The notes under the pieces: model-generated
Told to the model about the DNA's origin: nothing
Database searches by the model: none
Seen by the model: only the letters and a program-made list of their open reading frames with translations
Position numbers and translations under genes: made by a program
Assembly (NCBI RefSeq): GCF_000374925.1
Contig: NZ_KB895542.1
Coordinates: 305,556 to 351,253, forward strand
DNA length: 45,698 nucleotides
Reading direction: 5' to 3'
DNA from: Arthrobacter sp. 131MFCol6.1
Lineage (GTDB): Bacteria > Actinomycetota > Actinomycetes > Actinomycetales > Micrococcaceae
Shown: positions 33,418-42,825 of the stretch, one piece after another
How positions within the stretch are numbered: the stretch's first letter is position 1
Layout of the letters: every line of letters begins with the position of its first letter

Positions 33418-35631
33418 GTGACCACAGAGAAATTGAACTTCAGCACCATCCCCGGCGCGGAACCGTCCGGCGGCACGACGTCGGGCGATGCCCCGGCCGG
33501 CGATGCCCCCGAACCTGACGGCCGCTCGCTGGAGGAACGGATCCTCGGCGGCCTCGACGCCGAGCAGCGCGAGGTCGCCAGCACCCTTCAGGGGCCCATG
33601 TGTGTCCTGGCCGGCGCCGGCACCGGCAAGACCCGCGCCATCACGCACCGGATCGCCTACGGCGTGCACTCAGGGGTGTACAGCCCGCAACGGCTCCTCG
33701 CTGTCACCTTCACGGCCCGGGCTGCCGCCGAGATGCGCAGCCGGCTCCGTGACCTCGGCGTCGGCAACGTCCAGGCCCGCACCTTCCACGCCGCGGCGCT
33801 GCGCCAGTTGCAGTTCTTCTGGCCGCAGGCGGTGGGCGGCACCTTGCCCAACCTGCTGGACCACAAGGCACAGATGATTGCCGAGGCCGCACGGCGGCTC
33901 CGGCTCAGCACGGACCGCGCCTCCATCCGGGACCTCGCCTCCGAAATCGAGTGGGCCAAGGTATCCATGCTGACCCCGGCGAATTATCTGGAAAATGCCC
34001 AGGGCCGCGGCAACCCGGGCGGTTTCGACCTGACGGCCGTGGCGCGGGTCTTCCAGTCCTATGAAGACGTCAAGACCGACCGCAACGTCATCGACTTCGA
34101 GGACGTGCTGCTGATCACCGTGGGGATACTGCAGGAGGACCCGAAGGTGGCAGCGACCGTCCGGGAACAGTACCGGCACTTTGTCGTTGACGAGTACCAG
34201 GACGTCTCGCCGCTGCAGCAGCGGCTCCTGGAGCTGTGGCTCGGCGGCCGCGACGAGCTCTGCGTCGTGGGCGACGCCAGCCAGACCATCTACTCCTTCA
34301 CCGGCGCCTCCCCGAAGCACCTGCTCGGGTTCAAAGCGATGTATCCCGAGGCCCACGTCGTCAAGCTGATCCGGGACTACCGCTCCACGCCCCAGGTTGT
34401 CAGGCTCGCCAACGACCTCCTCGCCGGCCGGCGCAGCGGCGGCCCGGTGGCCGACGCCGCCTGGGCCACGCCTTTGCAGCTCGTGGCGCAGCGGCCGGCG
34501 GGCCCGGTGCCGCGGTTCACCGAATGCTCGGATGACGAGGCGGAGGCCGCCACGGTCGCCGCGCGGATCCGCGAACTCCTCGACGCCGGAACTCCGGCGA
34601 GCCAGGTCGCCGTGCTCTTCCGCACCAACGGGCAGTCCGAAGCCTACGAACAGGCGCTGGCCTCGGCAGGGATCGGGTACCAGCTGCGCGGCGGTGAGCG
34701 GTTCTTCGCGCGGAAGGAGGTCCGGGATGCCATCCTGCAGCTCCGGGCCGCCACCCGGGCCGTGGCCGAAACCGCCACGCCCGAGCCGCTCGGGCAGCTG
34801 GTCCGGGACATCGTCGCCTCCCTGGGCTACACGGACGCGGCGCCGCACAGCGGCGGCGCGCTCCGGGAGCGCTGGGAATCGCTGGCCGCCCTCGTGGCGC
34901 TGGCCGACGAACTCGTGATCAGTAGGGGCCCGCAGTTCGCGCTCCCGGACTTCGTCAACGAGCTCCAGGAAAGGTCCCTGGCCCAGCACGCACCGACCGT
35001 CCAGGGCGTCACCCTGGCGTCGCTGCACGCCGCCAAGGGCCTGGAATGGGACGCCGTGTTCCTGGTCGGGCTCAGCGAGGGTCTCGTGCCGATCTCGTTC
35101 GCGGACACCCCGGAGGCGGTGGACGAGGAACGCCGGCTGCTGTATGTCGGCATCACCCGCGCCCGCGAACACCTGTCGCTGTCCTGGTCCACTGCCCGGA
35201 CACCGGGCGGACGCGCCAACCGCAAGCCTTCGCGCTTCCTGGACGGCCTGCGGCCCGACTCGGTGGCCAGCTCCCACCTGCGGGGCAAGGGGCCGGCGCC
35301 GCGCCGGAAGGCGGCCGTCCCGGCGTCGTGCCGGGTCTGCGGCAGCATGCTCTCCAGCGGCGCGGAGCGCAAGGTGGGCCGCTGCAACCAGTGCCCGCCC
35401 AGCTACGAGGAACAGACGTTCGACGCGCTCAGGCAATGGCGGAAGGACGTGGCCCTTGAGGCCGACGTCCCGGCTTTTGTCGTGTTCACCGATGCCACCT
35501 TGACTGCCATCGCCGAGGCACGCCCCGAATCGCTGGAGCAGTTGGCCAAACTCGCCGGTGTGGGTCCATCCAAACTGGAGAAGTACGGCGAGGCCGTCCT
35601 GACGGTCCTGGCCGAAAGCACGGTTCAGTGA
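33418..35631 (+). CDS. uvrD2: UvrD2-type ATP-dependent DNA helicase with HRDC domain
   Basis: This 737-residue SF1A helicase unwinds DNA 3'-5'. Motor motifs are LAGAGTGKTRAITHR (Walker A), VTFTARAAAEMRSRL, VVDEYQDVSPLQQRLL (II), VGDASQTIYSFTGA (III), LASLHAAKGLEWDAVFLVG and LYVGITRAREHLSLSW (VI). A tetracysteine module (CRVCGSM near 637, CNQCPPS near 655) joins the motor to a C-terminal HRDC domain (from about 665, ending VGPSKLEKYGEAVLTVLAE). This order is diagnostic for mycobacterial UvrD2 (Rv3198c), which is essential there. I chose the GTG at 33418; an ORF to 33304 would run into nudC. Its TGA overlaps the ATG of the metallopeptidase gene by one base (TGATG), so the two are translated together. 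Confidence 0.93.
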   Translation: MTTEKLNFSTIPGAEPSGGTTSGDAPAGDAPEPDGRSLEERILGGLDAEQREVASTLQGPMCVLAGAGTGKTRAITHRIAYGVHSGVYSPQRLLAVTFTARAAAEMRSRLRDLGVGNVQARTFHAAALRQLQFFWPQAVGGTLPNLLDHKAQMIAEAARRLRLSTDRASIRDLASEIEWAKVSMLTPANYLENAQGRGNPGGFDLTAVARVFQSYEDVKTDRNVIDFEDVLLITVGILQEDPKVAATVREQYRHFVVDEYQDVSPLQQRLLELWLGGRDELCVVGDASQTIYSFTGASPKHLLGFKAMYPEAHVVKLIRDYRSTPQVVRLANDLLAGRRSGGPVADAAWATPLQLVAQRPAGPVPRFTECSDDEAEAATVAARIRELLDAGTPASQVAVLFRTNGQSEAYEQALASAGIGYQLRGGERFFARKEVRDAILQLRAATRAVAETATPEPLGQLVRDIVASLGYTDAAPHSGGALRERWESLAALVALADELVISRGPQFALPDFVNELQERSLAQHAPTVQGVTLASLHAAKGLEWDAVFLVGLSEGLVPISFADTPEAVDEERRLLYVGITRAREHLSLSWSTARTPGGRANRKPSRFLDGLRPDSVASSHLRGKGPAPRRKAAVPASCRVCGSMLSSGAERKVGRCNQCPPSYEEQTFDALRQWRKDVALEADVPAFVVFTDATLTAIAEARPESLEQLAKLAGVGPSKLEKYGEAVLTVLAESTVQ

Positions 35632-35646
35632 TGCCTGGTTCAGTGA
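35622..35646 (+). repeat. 15-bp duplication across the uvrD2 stop and next start
   Basis: GGTTCAGTGA occurs at 35622-35631, including the uvrD2 stop, and again at 35637-35646 inside the first codons of the next gene. The period is 15 bases. Confidence 0.75.
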
Positions 35647-36275
35647 AGTCCGGCGCAGCTCCGGCGGCCACACCGCTGACCACCGCCGACGGCGCCCCGG
35701 TGGTGGTGCGCCGCTCTGCCCGCCGACGCCGCACGGTCGCCGCGTTCTGGGAGGACGGCACCGCCGTCGTCGCCATCCCCGCCTCCTTCAGCAGGGCCCA
35801 GGAACGGGAGTGGGTCCATCGCATGCTGGAAAAACTCCGGCGCCAGGGGGACCGGGCGGCGCCTGGTTCCGGCCGTCGGCGCCCCCGCAGCGATGCCGAC
35901 CTGGCCGCCCACGCCGCCGCCCTGTCGGCGAAGTATCTGGGCGGCAGGGCGGTGCCCTCCTCGGTCCGCTGGGTCACCAACCAGAATTCGCGCTGGGGTT
36001 CCGCGACGCCGTCCGAAGGGACCATCCGGCTCTCGGCGAAACTGCAGCCCATGCCGCAGTGGGTGATCGACTACGTGCTGCTCCACGAACTGGCCCACCT
36101 CCTGGTGGCCGGCCACGATGCCGCTTTTTGGCGGTTGCTGACGGCGTACCCGGAGACTGAGCGCGCCAAGGCCTTCCTGGAAGGGGTTTCGTTCGCGACC
36201 TCTCGCGGCCTCGTGCCCGGCGCCGGATACGACGAAGCCCCGGACGGAACCGAAGTCCCGGCCGGGGCCTACTAG
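35631..36275 (+). CDS. YgjP/M48-like zinc metallopeptidase
   Basis: The 214-residue protein has the YgjP (DUF45) core: VRWVTNQNSRWGSAT, then VIDYVLLHELAHLLVAGHDAAFWRLL. The HELAH motif (His152, Glu153, His156) and His162 form the zinc site of the gluzincin fold. YgjP proteins are related to the WLM/SprT-type proteases that act on DNA-bound proteins, but a protease activity has to be inferred. There is no signal peptide, so it is cytosolic. The ATG at 35631 shares a base with the uvrD2 stop; a GTG three bases earlier is in frame. It ends seven bases from the convergent DUF2342 gene. Confidence 0.87.
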   Translation: MPGSVKSGAAPAATPLTTADGAPVVVRRSARRRRTVAAFWEDGTAVVAIPASFSRAQEREWVHRMLEKLRRQGDRAAPGSGRRRPRSDADLAAHAAALSAKYLGGRAVPSSVRWVTNQNSRWGSATPSEGTIRLSAKLQPMPQWVIDYVLLHELAHLLVAGHDAAFWRLLTAYPETERAKAFLEGVSFATSRGLVPGAGYDEAPDGTEVPAGAY

Positions 36276-36282
36276 CGTTCGG

Positions 36283-37800
36283 TTAGGCCTTGGGCGTGCC
36301 GCCGTCTTCCGGGCCGCCGTCCTGACGGTCGTCGTCGTCCTGCTTGGCCGCCGATTCCTGGCCGGACGCGCCGGGCTCCGCGGTGCCCTCTGACTCTGCG
36401 TTGCCCTCTGACTCTGCGCTGCCTTCGGTTTCCGTGGCGTCGGTGCCGGCCGGCTCGTCGAACCCTCCGCTCAGCAGCTTCTGCAGGGCGTCGTCCACTT
36501 CGCTGTCGCTGGCTTCGGCGAGTTTGCGGCGTTCGCTGAAGCCCTGCGGATCTTCCAAGTCCTCGGCCGTGGGCAGCAGGTCGGGATGCTGCCAAACGGC
36601 GTCGCGGCCGTCCACCCCACGCTCGTCCTTGAGTAAGGCCCACAGCGTGGCGGCCTCGCGGAGCCGGCGCGGCCGCAGTTCGAGCCCCACGAGGGAGGAG
36701 AACGCGTGCTCCGCGGGGCCCCCGGTGGCGCGGCGCCGCCGGACGGTTTCGCGCAACGCAGCGGCGGAGGGCAGCAGCTTCTCGGTCGCACCCCAGGTGA
36801 GTTCGTCCACCCAACCCTCCACCAGGGCCAGCGCCGTTTCCAGCTTTTCAAGGGCCTGCTCCTGGGCGGGAGTGCGCTGCGGCATGAAGACGCCCTGCGA
36901 GAGCGCCTCCTGGATGCCCTCGGGGTTGCTGGGATCGATCTCGCGTGCCAGTTCTTCGATCTTGGACGTGTCGATGTGGATGCCGCGGGCGTAGGCCTCG
37001 ATCGCGCCGAGCAGGTGCCCTCGCAGCCAGGGGACCTGGACGAAGAGGCGGGCGTGCGCCGCTTCGCGCACGGCCAGGAACAGGCGGATGTCGTTCTCCG
37101 GCAGGCTGAGGCCCTCACCGAATTTCGCCACGTTGGCCGGCAGGAGCGCCATTTCAAGGTCGGCCAGGGGCACGCCGATGTCCGTCGAGCTGACCACTTC
37201 AGCCGAGAGCGCGCCGATCGCCTGGCCGAGCTGCATGCCGAAGATCGCCCCGCCCATGTTCTGGATCATCGAGGAGGCGCCGCCCATCATGGACTTCATT
37301 TCCTCGGGCATCTGCTCGGTCATGGCGGCCGAGAGCGCATTAGCGATGCTGTTGGCCACAGGCTCGGTCAGCCGCTTCCAAGTCCCCAGGGTTTCCTCGA
37401 CCCACTCGGCGCGGGACCACGCCCGGCCGATCAGTCCCGTGGCCGGAAGCCCGGTGACCTGGTCAAGCCACAGTTCGGCCAGCCGAAGGGCCTCATCGAC
37501 CTCCCGCGACTGCTGCGCCGTGACCGAGGGATCGGATCCGCTGGCGGCGACCCGCCGGGCGTTCTCATGCGCCAGCTGCCAATTGACGGGCCCCTCCGAG
37601 GGGGCGCTCATCATCGCCTGCACCTGGGAGAACATCTGGGCCAGGAGGTTGGGATCGTCCGGGAGGCCTGCTGCCTTGGCGAGTTCGGCTGGGTCGATAT
37701 TGCCCATGCCCTGCCCGCCCATCAGGTTCTTGAGCATTTCGGCCAGGGGATCCTTGGGTTCCTCGTCGCCATTGGACGGATTGAGTGGGTTGGAGGTCAT
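36283..37800 (-). CDS. Zincin-like metallopeptidase family protein (DUF2342, Rv3195-like)
   Basis: The 505-residue protein belongs to the DUF2342/Zincin_2 family: MLKNLMGGQGMGNIDPAELA at the start, MSAPSEGPVNWQLAHENARR, AEWVEETLGTWKRLTEPVAN and the segment LAVREAAHARLFVQVPWLR. The HExxH of zinc proteases reads REAAH here, with Arg in place of the first His, so peptidase activity is doubtful. GGFDEPAGTD precedes an acidic disordered tail with SAESEGNAESEG repeats. The family is conserved in Actinobacteria next to the PDZ-Lon-like gene, as here (Rv3195/Rv3194c). GGCGGG lies just before the ATG. Confidence 0.85.
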   Translation of the reverse strand: MTSNPLNPSNGDEEPKDPLAEMLKNLMGGQGMGNIDPAELAKAAGLPDDPNLLAQMFSQVQAMMSAPSEGPVNWQLAHENARRVAASGSDPSVTAQQSREVDEALRLAELWLDQVTGLPATGLIGRAWSRAEWVEETLGTWKRLTEPVANSIANALSAAMTEQMPEEMKSMMGGASSMIQNMGGAIFGMQLGQAIGALSAEVVSSTDIGVPLADLEMALLPANVAKFGEGLSLPENDIRLFLAVREAAHARLFVQVPWLRGHLLGAIEAYARGIHIDTSKIEELAREIDPSNPEGIQEALSQGVFMPQRTPAQEQALEKLETALALVEGWVDELTWGATEKLLPSAAALRETVRRRRATGGPAEHAFSSLVGLELRPRRLREAATLWALLKDERGVDGRDAVWQHPDLLPTAEDLEDPQGFSERRKLAEASDSEVDDALQKLLSGGFDEPAGTDATETEGSAESEGNAESEGTAEPGASGQESAAKQDDDDRQDGGPEDGGTPKA

Positions 37801-37965
37801 GATCCCGCCGATCGTCGGTGTGGCTGCTTCTCAACTTCACGGTACCCCTGTGCAAGAGTGGCTGTCTGCCGAAACCGCGCCACGTTCGCTGTAGGCAAAG
37901 AGCGGTCCGGGGTCCCAAGCGCGTAGGCTTGGAAGTTGGAATATTTGCACGCGGCAGCCTCGGGT

Positions 37966-37971
37966 TAGGCT
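37966..37971 (+). promoter_or_regulatory. Putative -10 element upstream of the PDZ-protease gene
   Basis: TAGGCT at 37966-37971 has TTTGCA 16 bases upstream as a possible -35. A second TAGGCT lies at 37924-37929. Transcription would start about 37979, giving the protease mRNA an 80-nt leader, or a leaderless upstream ORF starting at the GTG at 37981. Confidence 0.4.
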
Positions 37972-37980
37972 GCGGCCCTG

Positions 37981-38061
37981 GTGCGTGGTTGCGGTGTCCT
38001 CTCGGGCTTGTCCTGGCGGGGCCGCAGCATCTCGTGCCGGCACGGAGAGGTCGTTCAATGA
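37981..38061 (+). CDS. Candidate 26-codon leaderless upstream ORF
   Basis: A GTG at 37981, nine bases after TAGGCT, opens a 26-codon frame rich in Arg, Gly, Ser and with two Cys codons. Its TGA overlaps the ATG of the PDZ-protease gene as ATGA. The peptide has no recognised similarity. The overlap suggests translational coupling, but the ORF is short and may be chance. Confidence 0.3.
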   Translation: MRGCGVLSGLSWRGRSISCRHGEVVQ

Positions 38062-39206
38062 CAATCACCCACGGTGAGCAGCCCGCCAGCGACCCAGCGG
38101 CCGGCCCTGCCCGGGGCAGAAGGGCGCGACTGGCCGGCGCCGGCGTGCGGCGCCCGCGCAACAACCGGTCTTCGGCCATGCTGGTCTCGGGGCTGCTTAC
38201 CGCCGCCCTGGGCATCACAGCGGTGAGCCTGCCGGTGCCCTACGTGATCGAGTCTCCCGGCCCCACCTTCAACACCATCGGCCAGGACAACGGCAAACCG
38301 GTCATCAGCGTCAGCGGCCATGAGTCATATCCCGCCAAAGGCAGCCTGGACCTCACCACTGTCTATGTCGACGGCGGTCCCAACGGCCCGGTCAGCGTCG
38401 TCGAGGCGTTCTCGGCATGGCTGAACGGGACCAAAGCCGTCTACCCCCAGGAGCTGCTGTTCCCGACCGGCGTCACCAAGGAGCAGTCCCAGCAGGAGAG
38501 CGCCACCGCGATGACCACCTCCCAGGAGAACGCCATCGCCTCGGCACTGAAGGAACTGAAGATTCCGTTCGGGCAGAAAATGCAGGTGGCCGGCCTCCCG
38601 GACGACTCCGCCTCGAAGGGGCTGCTGCAGGCAGGGGACGAACTTGTCTCCATCAATGACAAGCCGATTACCGCGCTCGGCGTGGTCCAGGCGGAACTGG
38701 CCGCCGGCAACGGCAAACCCGCCAAGGTCATCGTCGAACGCGCCGGCGCCCGGGTGCCCGTTACCATCACGCCGGCCAAGAACAGCGCGGGCCGCTACAT
38801 CCTCGGCGTCTTGCTGCAGTACAAGTTCACGTTCCCGTTTGATGTCACCATCTCGCTCGACAAGGTCGGTGGGCCCAGTGCGGGCATGATGTTTGCGCTT
38901 GGCATCATTGACACCGTCACTCCGGGGGACCTGACCGGCGGCAAGCACATCGCCGGGACCGGAACCATCACCCCGGACGGCGCCGTAGGACCCATCGGCG
39001 GGATCGCCCAGAAAATGCAGGGGGCGCGGTCCGGCGGGGCCACGCTGTTCCTGGCGCCGGCGGCCAACTGCGAAGACGTCCTGGGCCACATCCCCGACGG
39101 ACTGCAGGTGGTCCGGGTCGAGAACCTCACCGAGGCCCGCAAAGCAGTTGAACTGGCCGCGTCAGGCGGCGACACATCTGGCCTGCCGGTCTGCACCAAC
39201 AACTAG
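38058..39206 (+). CDS. Membrane-anchored PDZ / Lon-like serine protease (YlbL-like, Rv3194c-like)
   Basis: The 382-residue protein has a basic N-terminus, one transmembrane helix (about 41-62) and the family motif PVPYVIESPGPTFNT. A PDZ domain (about 171-238) shows the LLQAGDELVSINDKPI loop. The S16 Lon-like protease domain (262-372) carries the Ser-Lys dyad: Ser274 in GGPSAGMMFALGII and Lys319 in GPIGGIAQKM. Topology places PDZ and protease outside the membrane. GAGAGG lies eight bases before the ATG; upstream in-frame codons back to 37818 belong to the leader. The neighbours (DUF2342, UPF0182) match Rv3195-Rv3193c. Confidence 0.92.
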   Translation: MTITHGEQPASDPAAGPARGRRARLAGAGVRRPRNNRSSAMLVSGLLTAALGITAVSLPVPYVIESPGPTFNTIGQDNGKPVISVSGHESYPAKGSLDLTTVYVDGGPNGPVSVVEAFSAWLNGTKAVYPQELLFPTGVTKEQSQQESATAMTTSQENAIASALKELKIPFGQKMQVAGLPDDSASKGLLQAGDELVSINDKPITALGVVQAELAAGNGKPAKVIVERAGARVPVTITPAKNSAGRYILGVLLQYKFTFPFDVTISLDKVGGPSAGMMFALGIIDTVTPGDLTGGKHIAGTGTITPDGAVGPIGGIAQKMQGARSGGATLFLAPAANCEDVLGHIPDGLQVVRVENLTEARKAVELAASGGDTSGLPVCTNN

Positions 39207-39313
39207 ACTGGCCGCGGAACTAAGCGCCGCCCCCACTCGTGGCACTAATGACGGCCGCGCCGTCCAGACGTGACCCTGCTGCAGGGCCCTGACGGAACGG
39301 CGGTGACGGCCGT

Positions 39314-39319
39314 TAGAAT
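39314..39319 (+). promoter_or_regulatory. Putative -10 element of the UPF0182 gene
   Basis: TAGAAT is followed by an approximately 95-base leader to the TTG start at 39419. CTGACG lies 19 bases upstream as a weak -35. Confidence 0.35.
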
Positions 39320-39418
39320 GCATCAACCCTGCAACACCGGCACTTGGTCGCCAGACTGAGCCACAGCAGCGACTGATAACTAAAAACCAGCAGTACGACC
39401 AGCTATGAGGTACCGAGT

Positions 39419-42418
39419 TTGTCCCGTCCCGCCAGCACTGTCCCGCCCGGAAGACCCCAGACACGACGCGGCGCCCTGACGCCGACGCTGATCATCGTGG
39501 CCCTGATCGTGGTCGGATTCATCTTCTTCGCCAATGTCTGGACGGATGTCCTCTGGTACCAGCAGCTGGGCTACTTCGGGGTGTTCATGACCGAGAACCT
39601 CGCCAGGATCGTGATCTTCCTGACAGGTTTCGCCGTCATGTTCACGGCCGTCTTCTTCGCCATCCGGATTGCCTACCATGCGCGGCCGGTGTACGCCCCC
39701 GACTCGGAAATCCGGGACAACCTCAACCGCTACCAGGCCCAGCTTGAACCGATCCGGCGCGTCGTGATGGTGGGGCTTCCCATCCTCTTTGGCCTGTTCG
39801 CCGGCAGCGCCGCGGCCAGCCAGTGGCAGAAAGTGCTCCTGTTCCTGAACCAGGAGCCGTTCGGCCAGAACGATCCGCAGTTCGGGCTCGACATCAGCTT
39901 CTACCTCATGACGCTTCCCTTCCTTGGCTTCGTCACCGGGTTCCTCATCAGTGTCACGGTGATCGCCGGCCTTGCCGGCATCCTCACCCACTACCTGTAC
40001 GGCAGCATCCGGATCATGGAACGCGGGATCTTCACCAGCCGCGCCGCGCAGATCCACCTGGCTGTCACGGGCGCCGCCTTCCTGGTGCTGATGGGCATCA
40101 ACTTCTGGCTGGACCGCTACTCCACGGTGCAGAATAACGGCGGGCGCTGGGCCGGCGCTTTGTACACGGACGTCAACGCCGTCATTCCGACCAAGGCCAT
40201 CCTGGCCGTGGCCGCGGCCATCGTCGCTGTGCTGTTCATCGTCGCCGCGGTGATCGGCAAGTGGCGTCTTCCGGTGATCGGCACCGCCATGCTCATCATC
40301 ACGGCCATCCTGGCCGGCGGCGTCTACCCGTGGGTCATCCAGCAGTTCCAGGTCCGGCCCTCGGAGCAGACCCTGGAGAACGAATACATCAAGCGAAACA
40401 TCGCGATGACCCGTGCCGCCTACGGCCTGGATAAGGTTCAGGAAAAGCGGTACAACGCCACCACCAACGCCACCACCGGCGCGCTGGCTCCGGACGCGCA
40501 GACCACCGCCAACATCCGGCTGCTGGACCCGAACCTGATCTCGGATGCGTTCTCGCAGCTGGAACAGTACCGGCCCTACTACCAGTTCCCCAGCGCCCTG
40601 AACGTGGACCGCTACGAGATCGACGGCAAGATCCAGGACACGGTCATCGCCGTCCGTGAACTCAACCCGGACGGGCTGGCCACGAACCAGCAGTCCTGGC
40701 TGAACCGGCACGTGGTGTACACACACGGCTACGGCGTTGTCGCCGCCAAGGGCAACAAGTTCACCGTGGACGGCAAGCCGGACTTCCTGCAGGCGGGCAT
40801 CCCGTCCACCGGTGCGCTCGGCAACGATTCGACCTATCAGCCCCGCGTCTACTTCGGCCAGGACTCGCCCGACTACTCGATCGTGGGTGCCCCGGACGGT
40901 GCACCGCACCGTGAGCAGGACCGGCCCGCGGCCAAGGAAGGCGACGGCGAGACGCAGTACACCTTCACCGGCAACGGCGGCCCGAACGTGGGCAGCTTCT
41001 TCAACAAGATCCTCTACGCGATCAAGTTCCAGTCCTCGGACCTGCTGCTTTCCGACGGCGTGAACGCCGAGTCCCAGATCCTCTACGACCGCAACCCGCG
41101 GGACCGCGTCGAAAAGGTGGCGCCCTACCTGACCGTTGACGGCAACCCGTACCCCGCCGTCGTCGACGGCAGGGTGAAGTGGATCGTGGACGGATACACC
41201 ACGAGCCCGTACTTCCCGTACTCCCAGCAGGAGCAGCTCTCCGCCGCCACGGCCGACTCACAGACCGCCGCGAACCGGACAGTAGCCCTGCCGAACAGCT
41301 CGGTGAACTACATCCGCAACTCGGTCAAGGCCACCGTGGATGCCTATGACGGCTCCGTGACGCTGTACGCCTGGGACGACCAGGATCCGGTCCTGAAGGC
41401 CTGGCAGAAGATCTTCCCGACGTCGGTGAAGCCGTACTCGGAGATGTCCGGCGCGCTCATGAGCCACGTGCGGTACCCGGAGGACCTGTTCAAGGTCCAG
41501 CGCGAGCTCCTGGGCCGCTACCACGTGACCAACCCGGACAGCTTCTACACCAACATTGACGCCTGGTCCGTTCCCAACGACCCCACCGTCAAGGACGAGG
41601 TCAAGCAGCCGCCGTACTACATGTCGCTGAAGATGCCCGACCAGGACAAGCCGGCGTTCCAGCTGACGTCGTCGTTCATCCCGCAGGTGGTCAACGGCAA
41701 CGCCCGCAACGTGCTTTACGGCTTCCTGGCCGCGGACTCCGACGCCGGTAACCAGAAGGGCGTCAAGGCGGACAGCTACGGCCAGCTCAGGCTCCTGCAG
41801 ATCCCGCCGGAGACCCAGGTCCCCGGCCCCGGCCAGGCGCAGAACAAGTTCAACTCCGACCCCACCGTTTCGCAGGCCCTCAACCTGCTGCGCCAGGGTG
41901 CGTCGGCCGTGCTCAACGGCAACCTCCTGACCCTGCCGGTCGGCGGCGGCATGGCGTACGTCCAGCCCGTCTATCTGCGCTCCACGGGTGAGACCTCCTA
42001 CCCGACGCTGCAGCGGGTGCTGGTGGCGTTCGGCGACAAGATCGGGTTCGCGCCCACCCTGGACGAGGCCTTGAACCAGCTGTTCGGCGGAAATTCGGGG
42101 GCCGCGGCAGGAGACTCGGCGAACAAGGGACAAACGCCGGCCACGCCCACCACGCCAGGGGGTGCGACGCCGCCTGGCACCACCGACGCGAAGGCAGACC
42201 TGAAGGCCGCGCTCGACGAGGCCAACGCCGCGATCAAGGCCGGCCAGGACGCCCTCGCGAAGGGCGACTTTGCGACCTACGGTGACCAGCAGAAGAAACT
42301 CGCTGCCGCCTTGCAAAAGGCTCTCGAGGCCGAAGCGAAGCTGGAAACCCCGGCCGCCCCGGCTGGCACCGCCACGCCGACGCCTTCAGCCACGCCGTCG
42401 GCGACGGCGGGCGGCTAA
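39419..42418 (+). CDS. UPF0182 family integral membrane protein (Rv3193c-like)
   Basis: The 999-residue protein has seven predicted transmembrane helices in its first 310 residues (near 22-42, 58-85, 115-137, 160-195, 211-229, 256-280 and 285-306). A large region outside the membrane follows, with conserved segments such as [32 protein letters not shown] and [18 protein letters not shown]. The C-terminal 120 residues are Gly/Thr/Pro-rich, then Ala/Lys helical ([17 protein letters not shown]), then a TP-rich tail. Function is unknown. GAGG lies about eight bases before the TTG at 39419. Confidence 0.92.
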   Translation: MSRPASTVPPGRPQTRRGALTPTLIIVALIVVGFIFFANVWTDVLWYQQLGYFGVFMTENLARIVIFLTGFAVMFTAVFFAIRIAYHARPVYAPDSEIRDNLNRYQAQLEPIRRVVMVGLPILFGLFAGSAAASQWQKVLLFLNQEPFGQNDPQFGLDISFYLMTLPFLGFVTGFLISVTVIAGLAGILTHYLYGSIRIMERGIFTSRAAQIHLAVTGAAFLVLMGINFWLDRYSTVQNNGGRWAGALYTDVNAVIPTKAILAVAAAIVAVLFIVAAVIGKWRLPVIGTAMLIITAILAGGVYPWVIQQFQVRPSEQTLENEYIKRNIAMTRAAYGLDKVQEKRYNATTNATTGALAPDAQTTANIRLLDPNLISDAFSQLEQYRPYYQFPSALNVDRYEIDGKIQDTVIAVRELNPDGLATNQQSWLNRHVVYTHGYGVVAAKGNKFTVDGKPDFLQAGIPSTGALGNDSTYQPRVYFGQDSPDYSIVGAPDGAPHREQDRPAAKEGDGETQYTFTGNGGPNVGSFFNKILYAIKFQSSDLLLSDGVNAESQILYDRNPRDRVEKVAPYLTVDGNPYPAVVDGRVKWIVDGYTTSPYFPYSQQEQLSAATADSQTAANRTVALPNSSVNYIRNSVKATVDAYDGSVTLYAWDDQDPVLKAWQKIFPTSVKPYSEMSGALMSHVRYPEDLFKVQRELLGRYHVTNPDSFYTNIDAWSVPNDPTVKDEVKQPPYYMSLKMPDQDKPAFQLTSSFIPQVVNGNARNVLYGFLAADSDAGNQKGVKADSYGQLRLLQIPPETQVPGPGQAQNKFNSDPTVSQALNLLRQGASAVLNGNLLTLPVGGGMAYVQPVYLRSTGETSYPTLQRVLVAFGDKIGFAPTLDEALNQLFGGNSGAAAGDSANKGQTPATPTTPGGATPPGTTDAKADLKAALDEANAAIKAGQDALAKGDFATYGDQQKKLAAALQKALEAEAKLETPAAPAGTATPTPSATPSATAGG

Positions 42419-42486
42419 CGCTCCGCAACTGACGCTGGCAGGCTCCTACGTTGAGCTAGGGCCGGACGCCGGCTGTGCACGGTCCG

Positions 42487-42530
42487 ACAGGCCGGGTTTG
42501 CCCTCTCCGGAGAGGCCAAGCCCGGCCTGT
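42487..42530. terminator. Long hairpin downstream of the UPF0182 gene
   Basis: ACAGGCCGGGTTTG pairs with the segment ending CCCGGCCTGT at 42530, with one G-T pair and one C-C mismatch. The inner CCTCTCC/GGAGAGG (42502-42515) continues the stem. No U tract follows. It probably ends the UPF0182 transcript. The 287 bases from 42419 to 42705 otherwise hold only the tRNA promoter region. Confidence 0.6.
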
Positions 42531-42665
42531 GGCGTAGACGGACTGGATTCGATCCCTGCGGCCTTGACCGGCTTGGACAGGTCTTGACCGGGCGGGGCCG
42601 GGTGGACCTGCGCGGACGCTGGCGGACGCCCGCTGGTGGCGAGATGCACATCACGCCACCTCGAT

Positions 42666-42694
42666 TTGGCCTCAAGTTCACCGGCAGGTAGAGT
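42666..42694 (+). promoter_or_regulatory. Putative promoter of tRNA-fMet copy 1
   Basis: TTGGCC at 42666-42671 and TAGAGT at 42689-42694 are separated by 17 bases. The tRNA 5' end is 11 bases downstream of the -10. The segment GTAGAGTTGATC is shared with the second copy. Confidence 0.55.
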
Positions 42695-42705
42695 TGATCT
42701 TGCGA

Positions 42706-42779
42706 CGCGGGGTGGAGCAGTTCGGTAGCTCGCTGGGCTCATAACCCAGAGGTCACAGGTTCAAATCCTGTCCCCGCAA
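42706..42779 (+). tRNA. Initiator tRNA-fMet (CAT), copy 1
   Basis: This 74-nt tRNA has acceptor CGCGGGG paired with CCCCGCA, leaving the C1-A72 mismatch that marks initiator tRNAs. The anticodon stem CTGGG/CCCAG with three G-C pairs flanks the loop CTCATAA (anticodon CAT). The T arm is CAGG-TTCAAAT-CCTG and the discriminator base is A. CCA is not encoded. The T loop and D loop are normal. Confidence 0.96.
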
Positions 42780-42785
42780 CTGAAG

Positions 42786-42825
42786 AAAAGGTCCGGAACA
42801 CTGGAAACAGTGTTCCGGACCTTTT
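42786..42825 (+). terminator. 18-bp-stem terminator after tRNA-fMet copy 1
   Basis: AAAAGGTCCGGAACACTG pairs perfectly with 42808-42825 around a GAAA loop and ends in four T residues. It follows the tRNA by six bases. Confidence 0.9.
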
